Positions 1 through 8,348 are shown, numbered from the stretch's first letter. The stretch is 64,000 nt of DNA from Bacillota bacterium (GCA_023392595.1 JAEVYU010000046.1:1-64000); one strand, 5' to 3'. The notes: generated by a model not told the origin, from the sequence alone. A program made the numbers and translations.

Positions 1-528
1 GCCCTTTTTCGGGTGAATACCCCTAGAAACAGTAAAGTATGGTGAATATTAGCCTTTAAATGCTTCAAAATCAAAAAATTTAATCAAGAAAAATGCTGGA
101 AGGTTAATTAATCAGTGGTTCCTTAGAAAAATACTTCGAAGTCTAAAAGATTAAATCTTCCGCCAAGGCGTCGGCACGATGAGTGACGCAGACGCCGAGA
201 AAAGGTGAAAAACAATATTGGTAAAATTCTCTGCACCCCTGCCCGAGAAAAAATACCCTATTAGCATCCTTTCGATTGTCCCGGCATACCGGAGTGGGGG
301 ACTATTTAGTTACAAACGATTTTTTAAATTCTAGCAGCTCTTTTATAAATTTTTTGTTGATTTTTAGCCATTTGGAGTTATCGACACAAAATCGACACAC
401 TTTTTTCAAAAAGACGTGATATTATGATATGGGGAATGTTTGGGCTCCGAATTCAAAATACCGGTATAAAACGGGAATCTGTAAATCATGTAAATCCTGT
501 CTATGAAAACTAAGAACTTAGGCCATTA
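1..528. other. Intergenic region with no gene, partial repeat A
   Basis: I see no convincing gene here. Around 163-200 there is a hairpin made from GGCGTC and GACGCC. Two short stretches, about 318-345 and 480-526, resemble parts of dispersed repeat A (fuller copies at 7913-8085 and 62672-62835): the first shares the phrase ATTCTAGCAGC and the second the ATCCTGTC...AGGCC tail. The sequence between them does not match, so this looks like a degraded copy. Confidence 0.45.
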
Positions 529-560
529 AACGCTCAAAATATCAGGGCGTTTTTTATTTT
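529..560 (+). terminator. Rho-independent terminator-like hairpin
   Basis: AACGCTC (529-535) pairs with GGGCGTT (545-551) with one G-T pair, and a T-rich run follows to about 560. It would end a transcript coming from the left, beyond repeat A remnants. A second hairpin follows within 10 bases, so this is a tandem terminator. Confidence 0.65.
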
Positions 561-567
561 TGGCAAA

Positions 568-596
568 AGTAGCCTGATGATTGGGCTACTTTTTTT
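568..596 (+). terminator. Second tandem terminator hairpin
   Basis: AGTAGCC (568-574) pairs perfectly with GGCTACT (584-590), followed by a T run to 596. It lies about 40 bases before the next start codon, so it could also attenuate the small gene at 636, but a tandem terminator for an upstream transcript is the simpler reading. Confidence 0.65.
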
Positions 597-635
597 AGTT
601 TGTTCTGAAATCTAATGAAAGGAGGTGAATAGTCC

Positions 636-980
636 ATGGATAGATCCTACGCGCATCGGATTGATCGAATCAAAAGCATCCTCGGCGGAATGACGGCTTA
701 TGGGGATAAGCTGGAGAAATGGGGAATTACCCCGGAATTTATCACCAGTTTGACCACTCTCTACAATCAGGCGAATACCAATGAACAGAAGAAAAACGCC
801 CTCAAAGCCATTGTTCAGCAATTAACCCTCGCCCAGGAAGAGACCATGAACAAGCTGGAAAGCAATTGCGCCATGGTCAAAAAGTTAGTCCGCTTTGAAC
901 TGCCTAAACAATGCTGGCCGGAGTTTGGTTTCAGGCAGGGGGAGTATGCGGAAAAAGAAAGGGCCGTAACCGGAGAGTAA
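636..980 (+). CDS. Small protein of unknown function (114 aa)
   Basis: The ATG at 636 has an excellent ribosome binding site, GGAGGTGA at 621-628, seven bases upstream, which supports a real gene. The product is soluble, has no signal peptide or membrane segment, and is mostly helical-looking, with a charged N-terminus and two cysteines near residues 79 and 93. I do not recognise the family. It is a single-gene unit, isolated by tandem terminator hairpins upstream and a long hairpin downstream (1003-1050). Confidence 0.7.
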   Translation: MDRSYAHRIDRIKSILGGMTAYGDKLEKWGITPEFITSLTTLYNQANTNEQKKNALKAIVQQLTLAQEETMNKLESNCAMVKKLVRFELPKQCWPEFGFRQGEYAEKERAVTGE

Positions 981-1002
981 AGAGGACAGAATGAGCAGGG
1001 AG

Positions 1003-1050
1003 AGGGCCCCGAGAACCCAGCCTCCGGCTCCGTGTTGGAGGCTGGGCCTC
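1003..1050 (+). terminator. Long GC-rich hairpin after the small gene
   Basis: CCCAGCCTCC (1016-1025) pairs perfectly with GGAGGCTGGG (1037-1046), and an outer GAGG/CCTC pairing extends it. No T run follows, so it is a terminator or 3'-end-stabilising hairpin rather than a textbook intrinsic terminator. It lies 23 bases after the stop of the 636 gene. Confidence 0.5.
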
Positions 1051-1102
1051 ATAGCATTTCAATTGTTCCGAAGGTTTGAACATTGAATAAGAAATGGATC
1101 CG

Positions 1103-1129
1103 GCAGGGATAATTGGATCGAGGTGGAAT
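1103..1129 (+). promoter_or_regulatory. Sigma-H-type promoter for the RmlD-like gene
   Basis: GCAGGGATA (1103-1111), a 14-base gap, then GAAT (1126-1129). This fits the Bacillus sigma-H consensus RNAGGAWWW-N11-RNNGAATWW except for G in place of A at the sixth base. It lies about 86 bases upstream of the ATG at 1216. The same box and spacing recur at six other places in the window. Confidence 0.55.
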
Positions 1130-1215
1130 ATATTTTGTAAAAATTTACATTAGATTAGGGGCTTTTTGAAAACGATATTTTATCTTGTTAAGATGAAGCT
1201 TACCGGGAGGACTTC

Positions 1216-2001
1216 ATGGTCACGGTTATCGTTCTTGGCGGAAGTGGGCTTTTAGGCAAGGCTATGATAAAGGAATTAAATCAATACCAGGACTTCCGGA
1301 CATATGGGACACACTTAGCAAATCCAACGGGATTGACTCCGGAGAGAAGTTTGCGACTGGACATTGGAGATTTAGCCGGCTTGAGAGCCATCTTGACTAC
1401 TTTGTGGCCTGATTTGGTTATATCCGCTTTGAGGGGCGACTTTGGGCAACAGCTTGTTTTCCACGGGGAAATAGCGGATTATTTAAAGGAAAACGGAGGC
1501 CGACTGTATTTTTTTTCGACCGCGAATGTATTTGACAATGATTTAACTAAACCCCACGATGAAGATGATTTGCCAAACTCCCGCAGCGAATATGGGCAAT
1601 TCAAAATAACCTGTGAACGAAGGCTTGTGGAACTCCTGGGTGACAAGGCCTGCATTCTGCGGCTGCCCCAGGTTTGGGGAAAACACTCTCAGAGACTGGA
1701 TTCGCTGCGCAAGTCTTTGAAAAACAATGAAAAGATTGCGGTTTACCCGAATTTGTTTATTAGCGCCATATCGGATCAATTTGCCGCGGAGAAAGCCGTC
1801 TATATTATCAGGCATAACCTAAAAGGAATCTTTCACCTGGCCGCTGAGGATATTGTCAACCACCGGGATTTTTACACTCAATTAATAGCCGGATTGGGCT
1901 ACAACCAACCCGTGCTGGAAGAAAATCCTGATGAGTCGGGATACTTTGCCCTCGTATCAAAGAGGAACAATGAATTTCCTAGTAAAACGTTCTCTCAATA
2001 A
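1216..2001 (+). CDS. RmlD-like NAD(P)-dependent sugar reductase / epimerase family protein
   Basis: Extended short-chain dehydrogenase of the RmlD substrate-binding family (dTDP-4-dehydrorhamnose reductase-like). The N-terminal Rossmann motif GGSGLLG is at residues 8-14, a serine-containing STANVF strand at 101-106, and the catalytic YxxxK as Tyr126/Lys130. At 261 residues it is slightly short for the family. The last codons and the stop lie inside dispersed repeat B (1982-2084), so the C-terminus, roughly SKTFSQ, is repeat-derived and the native end may have been lost. GGGAGG sits upstream of the ATG. No other rhamnose or nucleotide-sugar genes are nearby, so the substrate is unknown. Confidence 0.8.
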   Translation: MVTVIVLGGSGLLGKAMIKELNQYQDFRTYGTHLANPTGLTPERSLRLDIGDLAGLRAILTTLWPDLVISALRGDFGQQLVFHGEIADYLKENGGRLYFFSTANVFDNDLTKPHDEDDLPNSRSEYGQFKITCERRLVELLGDKACILRLPQVWGKHSQRLDSLRKSLKNNEKIAVYPNLFISAISDQFAAEKAVYIIRHNLKGIFHLAAEDIVNHRDFYTQLIAGLGYNQPVLEENPDESGYFALVSKRNNEFPSKTFSQ

Positions 2002-2084
2002 CTACTCAATGATTGTGAACGTTTTACTTAAGTAGAGCGTATCTTCCCCATTTCTGAGTACCATTTATTTACGATACGCTCTAC
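1982..2084 (+). repeat. Dispersed repeat B, copy 1 (two stem-loops)
   Basis: Two perfect inverted repeats in series: GTAAAACGTTC (1982-1992) with GAACGTTTTAC (2017-2027), and GTAGAGCGTATC (2032-2043) with GATACGCTCTAC (2073-2084). A second, nearly identical copy lies at 36482-36586. Copy 1 overlaps the 3' end of the preceding reading frame and supplies its stop codon. It codes for nothing and may act as a REP- or MITE-like element or a 3'-end hairpin. Confidence 0.85.
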
Positions 2085-2232
2085 TAGTCATTTCTCTGCG
2101 TCTCCGCGCCTTGGCGGGAGAATATTTCTTTTCATTTAATTTTTTACGATAGCGGGTTTTTGGTTTCAGATCTTGGTAATCCACCGTACTACCGCGGTAT
2201 TCACCGGGGTATTTTTTTATACCTTATATCCG

Positions 2233-2259
2233 GCAGGGATTATGGGATGGATGTGGAAT
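2233..2259 (+). promoter_or_regulatory. Sigma-H-type promoter for the GNAT gene
   Basis: GCAGGGATT (2233-2241), 14 bases, then GAAT (2256-2259), about 105 bases before the ATG at 2365. The flanking sequence resembles that around 1103-1129, including a shared CTTTTTGAAAA phrase further downstream, so the two upstream regions may be related by duplication. The rest of the 2085-2364 spacer holds only a TACCGCGGTA palindrome and a hairpin of the CGCC/GGCG type. Confidence 0.55.
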
Positions 2260-2364
2260 TTTATTATGAAAATTTATTTAAATTTCTACTTTTTGAAAAT
2301 AGATCAATTGTTGTATTTTTGAATATGAAATAAAAGGAGTTACACTCTGAAGGGGGTTTCCAAG

Positions 2365-3108
2365 ATGGGATATTTTATTGGCAAACTCAGTGATGATCCC
2401 CAATTGGGTCGGGAAATTGACAGGTTGCATCAGGTAGGTTGGCCGGAATTTATGCTTAGGGATGAAAAGGCCGCTCTTTATTGGGATTTGTTGATGACGG
2501 TTTTTGCGGATTTTCAAATCGTCCTTTGGGATGAACATCAAAATGTCGTGGCTGTGGGAAATAGTATTCCGGTTTTTTGGGATGGTACTCTGGAAGGGCT
2601 GCCTTCCGGATGGGAAGGAGCCTTCGAAAAAGGAGCGGAAGGACATAAAGCCGGAGTCGAACCGAACACATTATCGGCTTTGGCCATTGTGATCGACCCT
2701 GCCTATCAGGGCAAAGGAATCAGCGGAAAGGTCATTCAAGCGGTAAAAAATGCCGCCATCGAAAAGGGATTCACTCATTTTATCGTTCCTTTGCGTCCTT
2801 CGTTAAAAAGCCGCTACCCGCTTATTCCCATGGAAAAATATATTGAATGGAAAAATGGCGAGGGCTTGCCGTTTGACCCATGGCTGCGAACCCATTATAA
2901 AGCCGGGGGAAGAATCCTCAAGATGGCTCCCAAATCCATGATTATCCAAGGCACGGTTGGGGAGTGGGAACAATGGGCCCAAATGAAGTTTCCCGAATCC
3001 GGAAATTACGTTGTTCCCGGCGCCTTAACGCCGGTCCAAATCGATTGGGAAAAGGATTTGAGTACCTATATTGAGCCGAATGTATGGGTAAAGCATGATT
3101 TAAAATAG
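2365..3108 (+). CDS. GNAT-family N-acetyltransferase-like protein (247 aa)
   Basis: The central part (residues about 100-135) carries the acetyl-CoA-binding pattern of GNAT enzymes: a beta strand reading LSALAIVIDP, then QGKGISG at 115-121 and a following helix. The protein is longer than a minimal GNAT (about 150 residues), with an extra C-terminal half of about 90 residues containing a Trp-rich segment. Substrate unknown. A GGGGG tract precedes the ATG. Cytosolic, with no membrane segment. Confidence 0.7.
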   Translation: MGYFIGKLSDDPQLGREIDRLHQVGWPEFMLRDEKAALYWDLLMTVFADFQIVLWDEHQNVVAVGNSIPVFWDGTLEGLPSGWEGAFEKGAEGHKAGVEPNTLSALAIVIDPAYQGKGISGKVIQAVKNAAIEKGFTHFIVPLRPSLKSRYPLIPMEKYIEWKNGEGLPFDPWLRTHYKAGGRILKMAPKSMIIQGTVGEWEQWAQMKFPESGNYVVPGALTPVQIDWEKDLSTYIEPNVWVKHDLK

Positions 3109-3166
3109 TGTTTGATATCAAATCAAAAGATTTCTGTCAATTTCCGAAAACGGCTGGTGTTCATGA

Positions 3167-3349
3167 TGTCTTTTAGAACATTATTATCAAGGCCGGACTA
3201 AAATTCAATTAAAAGCGGAACAAGGCCATATCACGAACATGCCTTGCGTGATCGAAATCGATGCCCGAAAAGAGAACGGACGGATGAATATTTTTGTTGG
3301 TGGAAACGGGAAAGTGATGATTGAGGGGGTATTTTATTTAGAATCATAA
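3167..3349 (+). pseudogene. C-terminal remnant of a PhzF-family isomerase/epimerase
   Basis: An open frame without a start codon runs from 3167 (just after an in-frame TGA) to TAA at 3347-3349. Its roughly 60 residues include KAEQGHITNMPCVIEID and FVGGNGKVMIEGVFYL, which look like the last strands of PhzF-family proteins (E. coli YddE-like), where a V-x-V-G-G-x-A/G-V-V-x-x-G ending is usual. There is no ribosome binding site, and a full PhzF protein is about 260-300 residues, so this is a decayed 3' fragment left between two acetyltransferase genes. Confidence 0.6.
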
Positions 3350-3402
3350 AATAAATTGTTGGACATCGGATTGAACAAATATTTTTTCAAAGGGCGGAAA
3401 TT

Positions 3403-3858
3403 ATGGAACCGGACGGTTTAAAAATTATTGAATCCCAACCGGATACAGCTCTTTCAGAATCATTAATGGATGAACTTTCAGAGACCTTAAAATCAATTAC
3501 CGGTTCCGATGGACGCGGCTCGTTTCTTCATTGGGAACCAAGTTCAAGGGCCATATTTGTTGTAGCGATGAAAGAGCGAGAGCCGGTAGGGTGTGGAGCG
3601 CTTCGCCCGATTGATCTTGAAATCGCGGAAGTCAAAAGAATGTATGCCAAGTATCACGGCGAAGGGATTGGTAAAGCGATTCTTTTATATTTGGAGAAAT
3701 TCGCTAAAGTTTGTGGATATAAAAAAATATGGCTTGAGACAAGAGTCATCAATCAGAATGCTTGTAAGTTCTATTTGAAAAATGGTTATACAAGAATCGA
3801 CAATTATGCCCGGTATAAGGAGCGCGGTGAATGTGCTTGTTTTGAGAAACTTTTATGA
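3403..3858 (+). CDS. GNAT-family N-acetyltransferase (151 aa)
   Basis: A complete single-domain GNAT. A beta strand reading AEVKRMYA is followed by the acetyl-CoA pyrophosphate loop HGEGIG at 85-90, then helix KAILLYLEKF and the C-terminal strand and helix around NACKFYLKNGY, typical of the RimI/PhnO-like group. Length is normal for the family. The ATG at 3403 has GGGCGG upstream. The stop lies 15 bases before the acyltransferase start, so the two are probably cotranscribed. Acceptor unknown. Confidence 0.82.
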   Translation: MEPDGLKIIESQPDTALSESLMDELSETLKSITGSDGRGSFLHWEPSSRAIFVVAMKEREPVGCGALRPIDLEIAEVKRMYAKYHGEGIGKAILLYLEKFAKVCGYKKIWLETRVINQNACKFYLKNGYTRIDNYARYKERGECACFEKLL

Positions 3859-3873
3859 TAAGGAGCTGTTTTA

Positions 3874-5067
3874 ATGGAAATCCAAAATCCCCTTCCTATC
3901 GGAAGAACACCTGAGGTCAAGTTCAACAGCGTTCCCGGAAAACGATTGCTGTATATTGATAATATCCGCTGGCTGATGATTGTTTTTGTAGTGATAATCC
4001 ACTTGAACTGCACTTATGGGAATGTCGGCAGGTGGTATTATCAGGAAACGGGCCCCAGTGACATCTTTTCCGTGGTGCTTTTCAGTATGTTCGGTTCCAT
4101 GACTCAAAGCTATTTCATGGGTTTTCTCTTCTTTATCGCCGGTTTTTTTGTGCCGGGTTCCTGTGATAAAAAAGGCTGCGGCCGGTTTATTGGGGAGCGT
4201 TTGATCAGGCTGGGCATCCCAACCCTGGTTTATATGTTATTTTTACATCCCCTCACCATGGCGATAATCTTCGCCAACCGTTTATCGTTGGATATCCTTT
4301 CCTGGTATCGGCAATACCTTTTTTCCTTGGAGTTCATCGGCGCCTCCGGACCTTTGTGGTTTGCTTTGGCTTTATTGATCTTTTCAGTTATCTATACCTT
4401 GATACGAATGATATTTCCCCCATCCCAACCAGTGAAGAAAGGCGGGAAACCGACATCGCTCACTCATTCCCGGGTTATAGCGATAATCGCTTTCATATCA
4501 TGGGTGGCGTTTTTAATAAGACTGTTCCAGCCTATCGGAACAGCCGTTTTAAATATGCAACTATGTTATTTTTCTCAATATATCATCCTTTTTTCTTTGG
4601 GAATTATAGCCTATCGCCGGGACTTATTAACCCATTTGCCTTCGCAATTCGGCAGGTTTTGGTTTCGGCTCGCCTTATACCTGGGGATACCGCTTTGGGG
4701 TTTATTAATGGTATTCGGCAGAGCCGCAACCGATTGGACGCCTTTTACCGGGGGTATGCATTGGCAAGCCATGGCCTACGCCATTTGGGAATCATTTTTT
4801 TGTATCGGAGTTTGTCTGGGTCTGCTGGTGTTATTTCGCGATAAATATAATACCCAAGGTAAATTAAGGCGTTTTTTCTCGGAAAACGCCTTCGGGGTTT
4901 ATGTTTTTCATGCGCCTTTATTAGTATATGGGACCATGCTGGTCCGGGGGATGACAATTTACCCGTTGATTAAAATGCTCCTGATGACATTGGTCTTACT
5001 TCCGGTTTGTTTTGGTTTTAGTTACCTGCTGCGAAGAATATCATTCATGAAAAAGTTGTTTTCATAA
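3874..5067 (+). CDS. Acyltransferase-3 family membrane protein (OafA/OpgC-like)
   Basis: A 397-residue polytopic protein with about ten hydrophobic segments. Near the N-terminus is the family-typical LLYIDNIRWLMIVFVVIIH stretch, in which the conserved His (about residue 48) is thought to be catalytic. A GLFF-like FFIAGFF segment and an RLIRLGIP motif also match acyltransferase 3 proteins. Such enzymes O-acylate surface glycans, lipids or macrolides; the substrate cannot be told here. AAGGAG precedes the ATG. It sits directly downstream of the GNAT gene. Confidence 0.82.
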   Translation: MEIQNPLPIGRTPEVKFNSVPGKRLLYIDNIRWLMIVFVVIIHLNCTYGNVGRWYYQETGPSDIFSVVLFSMFGSMTQSYFMGFLFFIAGFFVPGSCDKKGCGRFIGERLIRLGIPTLVYMLFLHPLTMAIIFANRLSLDILSWYRQYLFSLEFIGASGPLWFALALLIFSVIYTLIRMIFPPSQPVKKGGKPTSLTHSRVIAIIAFISWVAFLIRLFQPIGTAVLNMQLCYFSQYIILFSLGIIAYRRDLLTHLPSQFGRFWFRLALYLGIPLWGLLMVFGRAATDWTPFTGGMHWQAMAYAIWESFFCIGVCLGLLVLFRDKYNTQGKLRRFFSENAFGVYVFHAPLLVYGTMLVRGMTIYPLIKMLLMTLVLLPVCFGFSYLLRRISFMKKLFS

Positions 5068-5162
5068 CGGAAGACTGGAACACCGATGACAACAAGGTTG
5101 CGAACCAATTCGACATGAGATGCGAAATGACAGTATAAACAAGATAATTGGGGGCATTGAAT

Positions 5163-5999
5163 ATGGCAAGTGTTAAAATCGCTAGAAATATTGCCAAACT
5201 CGAAAAGATAGATATTTTTTATCAGGATACCCGGACCGAGGGACAAGCCATCCTTTGTCTTCATGGGAAATGGGGAAGAGGGGAAACCTGGGTGGATTTC
5301 ATGCGGTATTATGGGGAAAAATATCGGGTCATTGCCCCGGACCTGCGTGGACATGGATTAAGCGGGAAACCCGTGTCAAAATATACAGCGGAAGAAATGG
5401 CCGGCGATATGATTGCCCTTTTGGATTTTCTGGGTCTGGACTCAGTCATTTTGGTGGGTCATTCCATGGGCGGGCATGTAGCCGGATATTTGACCGCACG
5501 ATATGCCAATCGGGTAAAAGCATTGGCCCTTCTTGACAAATCGGCCGCCGGTCCCGATAAGGAAAGTCTATTGCCACTGGAAAAAATCTCACCCCTCGAC
5601 CCTTTAACAAAAGATTGGCCCTTACCCTTTGAGAGCCGGATTGAAGCCCAAGAGTTTATGAAGAAAAATACCCAGTCTGATCTGGAATATAACTATTTTA
5701 TGAATAGCCTGGTTGAAACCCTGGCCGGATATGAGATGATGTTTAGTTCACAGGCTATGGCCGCTCAAAAGGAATATTATCAAAACTGGTTCCATCTCCT
5801 GCCGGAAATAAAATGTCCAGTGTTGCTGATCCGGGCAAGAAATGGCGAAGCGGTTTCTGACAAGGATTTTTTGAAAATGCAATCACTCATTAGCGACTGC
5901 ATGGCGCGGGAAATGTCCCATCCTGATCATAATGTCCATTTGGGGAATAAAGAGGGGTTTTATCGATATGTTGACGAATTTTTGAAGAAAATCGGATAA
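5163..5999 (+). CDS. Alpha/beta hydrolase (278 aa)
   Basis: Classic alpha/beta hydrolase: oxyanion His-Gly at residues 34-35, the DLRGHGLSGKP loop at 60-70, nucleophile elbow GHSMGG at 99-104 (Ser101), a likely acid near Asp233 and a catalytic His near 256-259. I chose the ATG at 5163 because a GGGGG tract lies about seven bases upstream; an in-frame TTG at 5148 has no ribosome binding site. Cytosolic. The substrate is unknown: esterase, haloperoxidase-like or C-C hydrolase roles are all possible. Confidence 0.85.
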   Translation: MASVKIARNIAKLEKIDIFYQDTRTEGQAILCLHGKWGRGETWVDFMRYYGEKYRVIAPDLRGHGLSGKPVSKYTAEEMAGDMIALLDFLGLDSVILVGHSMGGHVAGYLTARYANRVKALALLDKSAAGPDKESLLPLEKISPLDPLTKDWPLPFESRIEAQEFMKKNTQSDLEYNYFMNSLVETLAGYEMMFSSQAMAAQKEYYQNWFHLLPEIKCPVLLIRARNGEAVSDKDFLKMQSLISDCMAREMSHPDHNVHLGNKEGFYRYVDEFLKKIG

Positions 6000-6116
6000 A
6001 CCGGACTCGCGCCGGTTTATGATGAAGGGTCGATAGCGGTTTCCAAAGCTGCCTTGACCCTTCACAAAAGCAAAGAACTCAAAGAATTCAAAGATCGGCT
6101 GTTGTTACAAACCTCG

Positions 6117-6251
6117 CTCTCCCCGGAAGTGGGAGAGTAACCCCACGCACTAGTGCGTGCTGCCTTTGGGGCCTAAGGGATAGGCGACATCGGCTAGGGT
6201 TACCCTTCCACTTTATTCAACAACTTTGAGCTACTTTACAAGGGGAAGGGT
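6117..6251 (+). other. Multi-stem foldable intergenic element
   Basis: A row of perfect pairings: CTCTCCC (6117-6123) with GGGAGAG (6131-6137); GTAACCC (6137-6143) with GGGTTAC (6197-6203), enclosing the palindrome CACGCACTAGTGCGTG (6144-6159) and a GCCT/AGGC pair; then ACCCTTCC (6202-6209) with GGAAGGGT (6244-6251). The middle part would fold as a three-way junction. It lies about 100 bases upstream of the membrane protein gene at 6351. No family recognised; it may be a leader RNA, a small RNA or a palindromic repeat. The rest of 6000-6350 holds nothing I can name. Confidence 0.5.
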
Positions 6252-6350
6252 TAGGTCAAGTAGGCATTCACTTTTTAGCGATGCTCTCTGATATTAACAA
6301 AATTTATTTCAACCTATATAGTAAGAAAATGAACGAATGAGGTGTAGTCC

Positions 6351-7262
6351 ATGAAGTTGAAGTTAAAATCCGGAATTCTTCTCATAGCGCAACTGATCGG
6401 GCTGGGACTTTCATTATTTATCTGTAATCTCCTCAGTTCCAGGATAGTGGCGGTCAATCTTGAACTGCCCCCGGTGCCGGCCGAAATGACGGATAAAGTC
6501 GCCCTTGCCTGGCTGGGAATCTGTTTTCTTAATGCCGCGGTGATGGCTTATCCGATCCGCCGTTCCCACTGGCATGGCTGGAAGCTGATGGGGGCCGTGG
6601 CGGTAATTTATTTCGGCATTACCGATTTTCTGTCGCAGATTGAGTCGTTGGTGTTTCTGAAGTATCTAACCCATAAAATGACGGCGGAGACGATTGGGTG
6701 GCTTCTTTGCCGGGGCGCCGTCACGGCCTGCTTATTTGCGCCGCTGGCGGTGTTGATCATGGGGAAAATGCGTCCCTCCGGCACCGCTCCTTTTGACAGC
6801 CACAACCGCATACGGTTACTTATGCCGTGGACCGGGTGGGTTTGGAAGTTAGGGGTGATTGCAGTCTGCTATTCCTTTATTTATTTAACTTTTGGATTTT
6901 TGGTGGCCTGGCAGAGTCCGGCTGTCAGAGCATATTATGCCGGGATGAGTGCTCCGGCCTGGCTGATTCCCCTGGTGCAATTGGGACGGGGATTGATCTG
7001 GGCCGGATTGGCCGTCCTGGTGATCCAGCTGATGAAGGGCAAGTGGTGGGAGTCGGGGTTGGCGGTATCACTGTTGTTTGCGGTACTGATGAGTTCGGGA
7101 TTGTTATTGCCGTATAATCCGCTCATGCCGGAAGCGGTTGCCGCCGTTCACTTCAGAGAACTGTTCGGTTCCAACTTTATCTTCGGTTGGGTGACGGTAT
7201 GGGTGCTAAACTTGGGAGGAAAGATCCGGCCTGTCGGAGTTGGGAGTGAGACGGCGATCTAG
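6351..7262 (+). CDS. Uncharacterised multi-pass membrane protein (303 aa)
   Basis: About eight hydrophobic segments are spread along the whole length, beginning with an N-terminal one (ILLIAQLIGLGLSLFICNLL). There is no recognisable catalytic or transport motif and no family match that I can name. The ATG at 6351 has GAGGTG at good distance. The VOC gene follows 26 bases later on the same strand, so the two are likely an operon, but this does not suggest a function. Confidence 0.7.
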   Translation: MKLKLKSGILLIAQLIGLGLSLFICNLLSSRIVAVNLELPPVPAEMTDKVALAWLGICFLNAAVMAYPIRRSHWHGWKLMGAVAVIYFGITDFLSQIESLVFLKYLTHKMTAETIGWLLCRGAVTACLFAPLAVLIMGKMRPSGTAPFDSHNRIRLLMPWTGWVWKLGVIAVCYSFIYLTFGFLVAWQSPAVRAYYAGMSAPAWLIPLVQLGRGLIWAGLAVLVIQLMKGKWWESGLAVSLLFAVLMSSGLLLPYNPLMPEAVAAVHFRELFGSNFIFGWVTVWVLNLGGKIRPVGVGSETAI

Positions 7263-7288
7263 CAGAAGGGAAAGGGAGAGGAAACTTC

Positions 7289-7657
7289 ATGAGACATGTG
7301 GACACAATCGTCTTGGTGGAGGATATTCACCAGTCATGCCGGTTTTACAAGGAAATCATGGGTTTGGAAATATTACACGACTGGGGGAACATGATTGTCT
7401 TTCAAGAACGGTTTGCCATTCACTCCGCCAATCATTTGGGGCCGGAAAATGAAATGAAAGGGCTAGTTCATCCCGGAAAACAAGGACAAAACAATATCAT
7501 CATTTATTTTGAAGCCGAAGATCTTGAAAAGGAATACCGGACAATGATTGAAAAGGGAGTCCCGGTGGTTCATGGAATTGTTAAACTGCCGTGGCAAAAA
7601 ATATTCAGGATCTATGATCCCGATCATCACATCATTGAAATAGGGAATCCGTTTTAG
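7289..7657 (+). CDS. VOC (glyoxalase/bleomycin resistance) superfamily protein
   Basis: A 122-residue single VOC domain with the usual start DTIVLVEDIHQSCRFYKEIMG (a beta strand, then a Phe-Tyr helix) and end IYDPDHHIIEIGNPF, where the final Glu and His residues are the usual metal-ligand positions. Two such modules normally pair as a dimer. GGGAGAGG precedes the ATG. Function could be a small dioxygenase, lyase or antibiotic-binding protein; the sequence does not decide. Confidence 0.82.
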   Translation: MRHVDTIVLVEDIHQSCRFYKEIMGLEILHDWGNMIVFQERFAIHSANHLGPENEMKGLVHPGKQGQNNIIIYFEAEDLEKEYRTMIEKGVPVVHGIVKLPWQKIFRIYDPDHHIIEIGNPF

Positions 7658-7725
7658 GAAGTATAAATAGAAGGCCTTGATGAATCCAGAATAAATCTTT
7701 GCCGAATGGAATGAAGGCTGAATTC

Positions 7726-7892
7726 GCCGCCGCGGGCTAAAGCCACACGGCTGGGAGATTTAAAGAATTCTAAATCCCCTCCGGGGATCGGTTAATAAGT
7801 GCTGTTTTGACTTTGAAATGGACTTCGAAGCCTCACGGATCCCGGTGGAAAATGGTTTTGAAATGCTTTTTAATACTTAGCCGTGTTGGCTC
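7726..7892 (+). repeat. Dispersed structured repeat C, copy 1
   Basis: A roughly 167-base element bounded by inverted ends: GCCGCCGCGGGCTAAAGCC and CACACGGC on the left and GCCGTGTTGGCT on the right. Inside are a CCCC-TCC-GGGG hairpin and a conserved ACTTCGAAG segment. A second copy lies at about 28450-28631. It sits 70 bases after the VOC gene. It codes for nothing; it could be a non-autonomous mobile palindrome or a structured RNA. Confidence 0.75.
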
Positions 7893-7912
7893 TTTTCGTT
7901 CTTATTTAATGA

Positions 7913-8085
7913 AGGATTACATGATTTTATGGATTTACAGGATTTTTTTAAAACCCTTCATCTATCTATATTCTAGCAGCCCAATTTACTAGGTCTTAAT
8001 CTTGTATATCTTGTGAATTCTGTCTCTGTAAACTTTTTTCAGGCCAATTTTTTCGAAAATCTAATTCAATATATATAGAACCCAG
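7913..8085 (+). repeat. Dispersed repeat A, copy 1
   Basis: AT-rich element beginning ACATGATTTTATGGATTT, continuing through TTTAAAACCC, CAGCCCA, AGGTCTTAATC, AACTTTTTTCAGGCC, and ending AATATATATAGAA. The same order of blocks is found in reverse orientation at 62672-62835, and fragments occur at about 318-526. It is non-coding. Together with repeat C it fills the 7658-8348 spacer, which contains no credible gene. Confidence 0.75.
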
Positions 8086-8348
8086 AGGAAATTCAAATCC
8101 GTTTAATCCGCGCCATTTTCAATGGCGATGAATCCTTTTAATCCTGGTTGTTTTTTCAGCCCGGGCTCAAACACGATAAATAGAGGAATTTCCGATTAAA
8201 ATAGCAAAACTAATATGAAAATAAAACTTCGCCGGTTTAGGGTGTATCCTTCGGCCCGTTTTATTTCATGGGTTCTCATGACAGCCCGTTTGAAGGGCTG
8301 TCATGCGTGCTGTCCAAAGAAAATTCAGAAAGGAAATTCCACTTTACG

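Noticed and set aside
163..200. CGCC/GGCG hairpins (also about 2100-2120) as a further repeat family
   Set aside because: Only short CG-rich words are shared; too little to call a repeat, although such words are common in bacterial spacers.
4356..4844. 162-codon frame inside the acyltransferase-3 gene
   Set aside because: It overlaps completely with a well-supported gene in another frame and has no ribosome binding site.
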